Origin: Azospirillum brasilense
Lineage (GTDB): Bacteria > Pseudomonadota > Alphaproteobacteria > Azospirillales > Azospirillaceae
Reading direction: 5' to 3'
NCBI RefSeq assembly: GCF_001315015.1
Contig: NZ_CP012918.1
Coordinates: forward strand, 1 to 64,000
DNA length: 64,000 bases
Both the position numbers and the translations under genes were made by a program. The notes beneath the pieces were generated by a model. It had not been told where the DNA came from. It was given only the letters and a program-made list of their open reading frames with translations, and ran no database searches. Of this stretch, positions 60,309-64,000 are shown in pieces. Numbering within the stretch: the stretch's first letter is position 1; every line of letters begins with the position of its first letter.

Positions 60309-63300
60309 ATGGGGGATTTCGGCGGGAGCCGGTGTGACGTGGAACCATGTCCGGCTGCTGGATCACAGTTGGCACGCAACGCGCACGTTCCGGGGGCACC
60401 CGCGATTTCCCTGGGCCGCGCCATCCAGGCTCCCAGTCACGCCGTTGACCTGGGCGAGATCGTCTTCGGCCCTTATCGGCTGTTGCCGCAGGCCCGCAAG
60501 CTCTACCGTGGCGATACGATGGTGCGCATCGGCAGCCGGGCCATGGATCTGCTGATCCTGCTGGCCACACGGGCGGGAAGGACCCTGACCAGCGAAGAAC
60601 TGATGACCGCCGTCTGGCCCGGCATCCACGTCGAGCGCAACACACTGCGGGTCCAGATTGCCGCACTGCGCAAATTGCTCGGCGTCGAGCCGTCTTGTCT
60701 GGACTGCATCGTCACCGTAACGGGGCGCGGTTACGCGTTTGCCGTGCCATCGGTGTCCACCACTCCGCTCCGCCCGCTCTCCACCGCGCCGGAGGAGCAG
60801 GATCTGTCGCCGCCCCAACCGGCGCTTCCGCTGACGCGGCTGATCGGCCGTGACGCGCTGGTCACCGAGGTCGGACGACAAATCGGCGCTCATCGGCTGG
60901 TCACGCTGGTCGGGCCGGGCGGCGCCGGCAAGACGGCAGTGGCAATGCGGGTCGCCACCTTGGTGGCGGGCAGAGGGGAGGAAGTGGTTCCCGTCGATCT
61001 GTCGCCGCTGCCGGACGGTGAGCTGCTGGCCGCCGCCGTGGCCGGTCGGCTCGGTTTGCCGGGCAATAGCCTGAACCCCACGGCGACGATCCTGCGCTAC
61101 CTGTCGGACCGGCGCACCTTTCTGCTGCTCGACACCTGCGAACATCTCGTCGCTACGGCGGCGCGCTTCGTCGAGGCGGTTCTGGCGGTGGCACCGGGGG
61201 TCCGCATTCTTGCCACCAGCCGTGAGGCGCTGCGTGTTGCGGAGGAACAGATTCATCCGGTGCATGGCCTACCGTCGCCGATCGCCGGCCAAGTGGCACC
61301 GGCCGACGCGCTAACCTTCCCGGCGGTGCGGCTGTTCATCGAACGCGCCGGCGCGGCCTCCGCCGGTTTGCGCTTCGGTGCGGCGGAGGCGCCCATCCTG
61401 GCGGACATCTGCCGGCGCTTGGACGGGCTGCCGCTGGCCATCGAACTGGCTGCGGCTCTGGTTCCCCATTTCGGTGTCGCTGGTCTTCTGCAGGCACTTT
61501 CCGATCGCTTCGCGCTGCTCACCAGCGGTTACCGCACGGCGCTCCCCCGCCACCAGACCTTGTTGGCGACGGTGGAGTGGAGCTATCGCCTGCTTGACGA
61601 GGCGGAGCGGAGGGTCTTTCGTTGCTTCAGCGTGCTCCGCGGCGCCGTCGCCTGGGATGACGCGATTGCCGTCCTTTCCTTCGACGCCGCCGACGCCGCC
61701 CTCGTGAAAGGTCTGCTCCAGCGGCTGGCTTCGAAATCGCTGATCGAGGTGACGCCCGACGGGCTTGGCGTCCGCTGTCGTATGCTCGACACCAACCGGG
61801 ACTTCGCCTGGGCGGAGTTGGTCGCCAACGGCGAACAGGATGCCGCGATGGCACGGCATGCCGAGCATTGGACGATGCGGTTGGAGAACTGGACGCCGGA
61901 GCCGGCGGACAGCGCTTCACAACGGACAAGCTGGGAGGCGATGCTCGCCAACGTCCGTTCGGCGTTGCGCTGGTGCTGGTCGACGGAGGAGGGGCTACCG
62001 CTTGGCGTGCGCCTTACCCTCGCCGCCGTGCCGCTGTGGACCAACCTGTCGCTGATCGCCGAAACCATCGAGGCCGTCGGGCACGCACTCGACGCCATCC
62101 CGTCGGGTGATCCCACGCGGCGGCGCGACGTGATGCGGCTTCACGCCGCGCTGGGCGGCGCTCTGATGAACATCGACGGAGCCGGCGAGCGCGTGCAAGC
62201 AGCCTGGAGTACGGTGCTGGTCATCGCCGAGGAGCTGGGCGACCGCGAGGCACGGCTGAAGGCGCTGTGGGGGCTGTGGATCGACCGGCGCAATCAGGGT
62301 GACGCCCGTGGAGCGCTGACGATCGCCCAAACCTATGCGCGCCTGTCCAGCGGTGTCGACGATCCGTTGTTCGCCATCCTCGGCGATCGGATGCTTGGCG
62401 TCTCACACTTCTTTGTCGGACGGTTCGCGACGGCGCGCGGCAGCATCGAACGCATGCTCGCGCGCAGCGGAACCATTCCCCGTTCGGCGCAGATCGCCGC
62501 CTTCCAGTTCGACCAGTCGGTCGCCGCCCGCTGCTTCGAGGCGCAAATCCTGTGGCTGCAGGGCTTCCCCGAACAGGCGCGTGCCGTCAGCCGGCGCAAC
62601 GTCGAGGATGCGGTGTCCAGTGACCATGCCGGCAGCATCAGCTATGCCCTTTCGGAGGCGGCCTGCCCGATCGCTCTGCGCAACGGCAACCTCGAAGAGT
62701 TGGATGGCTTCGCTGGCCTTTTGATGGCCCGCACCAAGGGCGCCGGCTTGGCCATCTGGCACACTCTCGGCCGCTGCTACGAGAGCTTCCTCCTGATCGG
62801 TCACGGCCGGCGTGACATCGGCCTGCGTCAACTGGCTGAGGTCTTGGCCGAGTTGCGCCACATCCGACATGGACCGCTTCTGACGCATATGCTTGGGGAG
62901 TATGCGGCGATCCTGATCGACGCCGGCCGCCCTGTTGAGGCCGAGCGGGCCCTGCGCGAGGCCTTCGGCCGCCTGCGCCGGAATGGCGAAGGGTGGTGCG
63001 CGGCCGATTTGAAACGGGTGCGTGGTGAACTGGCAGCCCGGAATGGCAACCCGGTGGAGGCGCGGCGCTGGTTTGAACGCGCATTGGCAGAGAGCCGACG
63101 GCAGGGCGCCCTTGCCTGGGAATTGCGTGCCGCGACGAGCTTCGCCCGGTTCCTCCGCGATCAAGGTGACATGGCCGAAGCGACCACGACGTTGTCCAAC
63201 GTGCTCGGGCGGTATGGCGAAGGCTGGGGGACGCAGGATCTACGCCGGGCTCGCTCCCTGTACGACGAGGTAACGGTTTGTTCTTCGATCGCGGCGATTA

Positions 63301-63311
63301 GATCCGTGTAG
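60309..63311 (+). CDS. Winged-helix/ATPase regulator with C-terminal helical repeats
   Basis: A 1000-residue regulator. Residues 50-150 form an OmpR/ToxR-type winged helix (FGPYRLLPQARKLYRGD, then VERNTLRVQIAALRKLLG and VTGRGYAFAV). A STAND-type NTPase follows, with the P-loop TLVGPGGAGKTAVAMRVA near residue 202, FLLLDTCEHLV as Walker B and RRLDGLPLAIELAAAL. The last 450 residues are TPR-like helices, with repeated Ala/Arg-rich pairs. The layout resembles MalT/AfsR-like signal-integrating activators. It is divergent from the molybdenum hydroxylase operon, its likely target. The start is uncertain: the first 48 residues look unstructured. Confidence 0.83.
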   Translation: MGDFGGSRCDVEPCPAAGSQLARNAHVPGAPAISLGRAIQAPSHAVDLGEIVFGPYRLLPQARKLYRGDTMVRIGSRAMDLLILLATRAGRTLTSEELMTAVWPGIHVERNTLRVQIAALRKLLGVEPSCLDCIVTVTGRGYAFAVPSVSTTPLRPLSTAPEEQDLSPPQPALPLTRLIGRDALVTEVGRQIGAHRLVTLVGPGGAGKTAVAMRVATLVAGRGEEVVPVDLSPLPDGELLAAAVAGRLGLPGNSLNPTATILRYLSDRRTFLLLDTCEHLVATAARFVEAVLAVAPGVRILATSREALRVAEEQIHPVHGLPSPIAGQVAPADALTFPAVRLFIERAGAASAGLRFGAAEAPILADICRRLDGLPLAIELAAALVPHFGVAGLLQALSDRFALLTSGYRTALPRHQTLLATVEWSYRLLDEAERRVFRCFSVLRGAVAWDDAIAVLSFDAADAALVKGLLQRLASKSLIEVTPDGLGVRCRMLDTNRDFAWAELVANGEQDAAMARHAEHWTMRLENWTPEPADSASQRTSWEAMLANVRSALRWCWSTEEGLPLGVRLTLAAVPLWTNLSLIAETIEAVGHALDAIPSGDPTRRRDVMRLHAALGGALMNIDGAGERVQAAWSTVLVIAEELGDREARLKALWGLWIDRRNQGDARGALTIAQTYARLSSGVDDPLFAILGDRMLGVSHFFVGRFATARGSIERMLARSGTIPRSAQIAAFQFDQSVAARCFEAQILWLQGFPEQARAVSRRNVEDAVSSDHAGSISYALSEAACPIALRNGNLEELDGFAGLLMARTKGAGLAIWHTLGRCYESFLLIGHGRRDIGLRQLAEVLAELRHIRHGPLLTHMLGEYAAILIDAGRPVEAERALREAFGRLRRNGEGWCAADLKRVRGELAARNGNPVEARRWFERALAESRRQGALAWELRAATSFARFLRDQGDMAEATTTLSNVLGRYGEGWGTQDLRRARSLYDEVTVCSSIAAIRSV

Positions 63312-63371
63312 ACGGCACATGGTCCTTGTTCCCGACGACAATGATGCAACGCACGGTGAGAGCACATCTAA

Positions 63372-63389
63372 TCCGGGAAATGGGGACCA
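63372..63389 (+). repeat. Solo IS3-like terminal repeat
   Basis: This 18-bp stretch matches 17 of 18 bases of the inner part of the right inverted repeat of the IS3 element at 28972-28989 (core TCCGGGAAA and GGGGACCA). No transposase genes adjoin it, so it is a remnant or a chance match. Confidence 0.45.
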
Positions 63390-63399
63390 AATTTCCCGC

Positions 63400-64000
63400 T
63401 CAGGAGCCGCCCTCGCCCCATGAGCGGAAGAGTTTTTCGGTGACGTTGTTGCGCCAGCGGTCGCGCGAGCGCAGGTAGCGCCGCGCCACCTCGGTGGACT
63501 TGTGACGGGTCTGGCGCATGATGTCGTGCAGCTGGGCCTCCTCCTCGGCGGCGGCGGTGGCGAGGCCGGCGCGCAGGGAATGGCCGGAGAAGCGCTCCGG
63601 CTCGGGCAGCCCGGCCCGGACGGCGCTCTCCTTGACCAGCCGGGCCACCGCCTTGTCGGACAGCGGCTTGCCGGTGACCGCGCCGTTCTTCAGCACGCCG
63701 CAGAACAGCGGGTCCTCGGGGCGCAGGGCGCAGCGCACAGCGAGCCAGGCGTCGAGGGCGCGCAGGGCGCAGAGGTCCGGGTCGGCGGCCGCCCAGATGG
63801 CCACCGCGTCGCCGCGCCCGCGCTGGTCCGTCTTGGAGCGGCGCACCGTTACCTCGACGCCGCGGTCGGGATGGCGGGTGACGTCGGCGACGCGCAGCGC
63901 CACCAGTTCGGAGCGCCGGAGCGCGGCGCCGTAGCCGATCAGCAGCATGGCGCGGTTGCGCAGGCCGAGCGGCCCGTCGGGCTGCGCCGCGAGCAGGCGC
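63400..64000 (-). CDS. Tyrosine recombinase, partial (5-prime end outside the window)
   Basis: The C-terminal 200 codons of a phage-integrase-family recombinase. The catalytic Arg is in AALRRSELVALRVADV, Lys in RRSKTDQRGRG, the His-Arg pair in FSGHSLRAGLATAAA, then RHKSTEVARRYLRSRD with the Tyr nucleophile. It is intact within the window and continues past 64000. Its first about 100 bp in the window are almost identical to 40701-40800, so it is a second copy of the broken recombinase there. Confidence 0.88.
   Translation of the reverse strand, partial: RLLAAQPDGPLGLRNRAMLLIGYGAALRRSELVALRVADVTRHPDRGVEVTVRRSKTDQRGRGDAVAIWAAADPDLCALRALDAWLAVRCALRPEDPLFCGVLKNGAVTGKPLSDKAVARLVKESAVRAGLPEPERFSGHSLRAGLATAAAEEEAQLHDIMRQTRHKSTEVARRYLRSRDRWRNNVTEKLFRSWGEGGS

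Noticed and set aside
1..64000. tRNA genes, rRNA genes, CRISPR arrays, replication origin
   Set aside because: Looked for by eye on both strands; no tRNA cloverleaf, rRNA stretch, regularly spaced repeat array or repABC/dnaA-type genes were found. A covariance-model or repeat search would be decisive.

Overview
The DNA is very GC-rich (roughly two-thirds G+C by eye) and looks like an accessory replicon or genomic island of an alphaproteobacterium, most like Azospirillum or another Rhodospirillales relative. This rests on protein styles and gene combinations (AniA-type nirK with norCBQD, a CobN-type chelatase under B12 control, tniABQ, several tyrosine recombinases), not on a database search. 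No rRNA, tRNA or CRISPR array was seen. Insertion sequences, transposon genes and broken genes are frequent, so the window reads as a patchwork of intact metabolic modules joined by mobile DNA.

Region 1 (1-11063) is respiration and denitrification. norC-norB-norQ-norD lie on the minus strand; norD runs off the left edge and is multiply frameshifted. On the plus strand are a copper nitrite reductase (nirK), an FmdE-domain protein and a hemerythrin-like protein. A LysR gene is divergent from an orphan cbb3-oxidase subunit I gene (ccoN), which is followed by a PLP transsulfuration-type enzyme.

Region 2 (11039-22846) is a metal/tetrapyrrole acquisition locus. After scars of a transposase and of a TonB-dependent receptor come an exported CobN-like chelatase, an ExbB/MotA-like channel protein and a DUF2149 protein (an arrangement like the Hmu haem systems). 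A clear cobalamin riboswitch follows, then an ABC importer (ATPase, binding protein, permease), a CbiX-like/ferredoxin-like protein and a complete TonB-dependent receptor. The set suggests uptake and possibly (de)metallation of a corrinoid or other metallo-tetrapyrrole, repressed by B12.

Region 3 (23090-32399) begins with nikR and a perfect NikR operator, but nikA is cut after about 143 codons by a 2.5-kb element with an ISKra4-type transposase. Truncated hypothetical genes, an IS3-family element and an operon of three predicted exported proteins follow.

Region 4 (32844-41435) holds a frameshifted tyrosine recombinase translationally coupled to a KAP-family NTPase, divergent from a tniA-tniB-tniQ transposition module. 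The far side of that module ends inside another recombinase gene; a close relative of that gene runs off the right edge.

Region 5 (41445-52567) is a catabolic cluster for an unidentified carboxylic acid: enoyl-CoA hydratase, SDRs, thiolase with a DUF35 partner, MFS symporter, 3-hydroxyisobutyrate-dehydrogenase-like enzyme, family III CoA-transferase, aldehyde dehydrogenase and thioesterase. Four 17-bp GTTGA-N7-TCAAC palindromes sit upstream of its transcription units and of the embedded LysR gene, defining a likely local regulon.

Region 6 (52643-64000) has further LysR genes, a degenerate receiver-like protein, an exported SnoaL-like protein, an azoreductase, an isoquinoline-1-oxidoreductase-type molybdenum hydroxylase (small and large subunits plus dihaem cytochrome c), a 1000-residue winged-helix/ATPase regulator and the partial recombinase.
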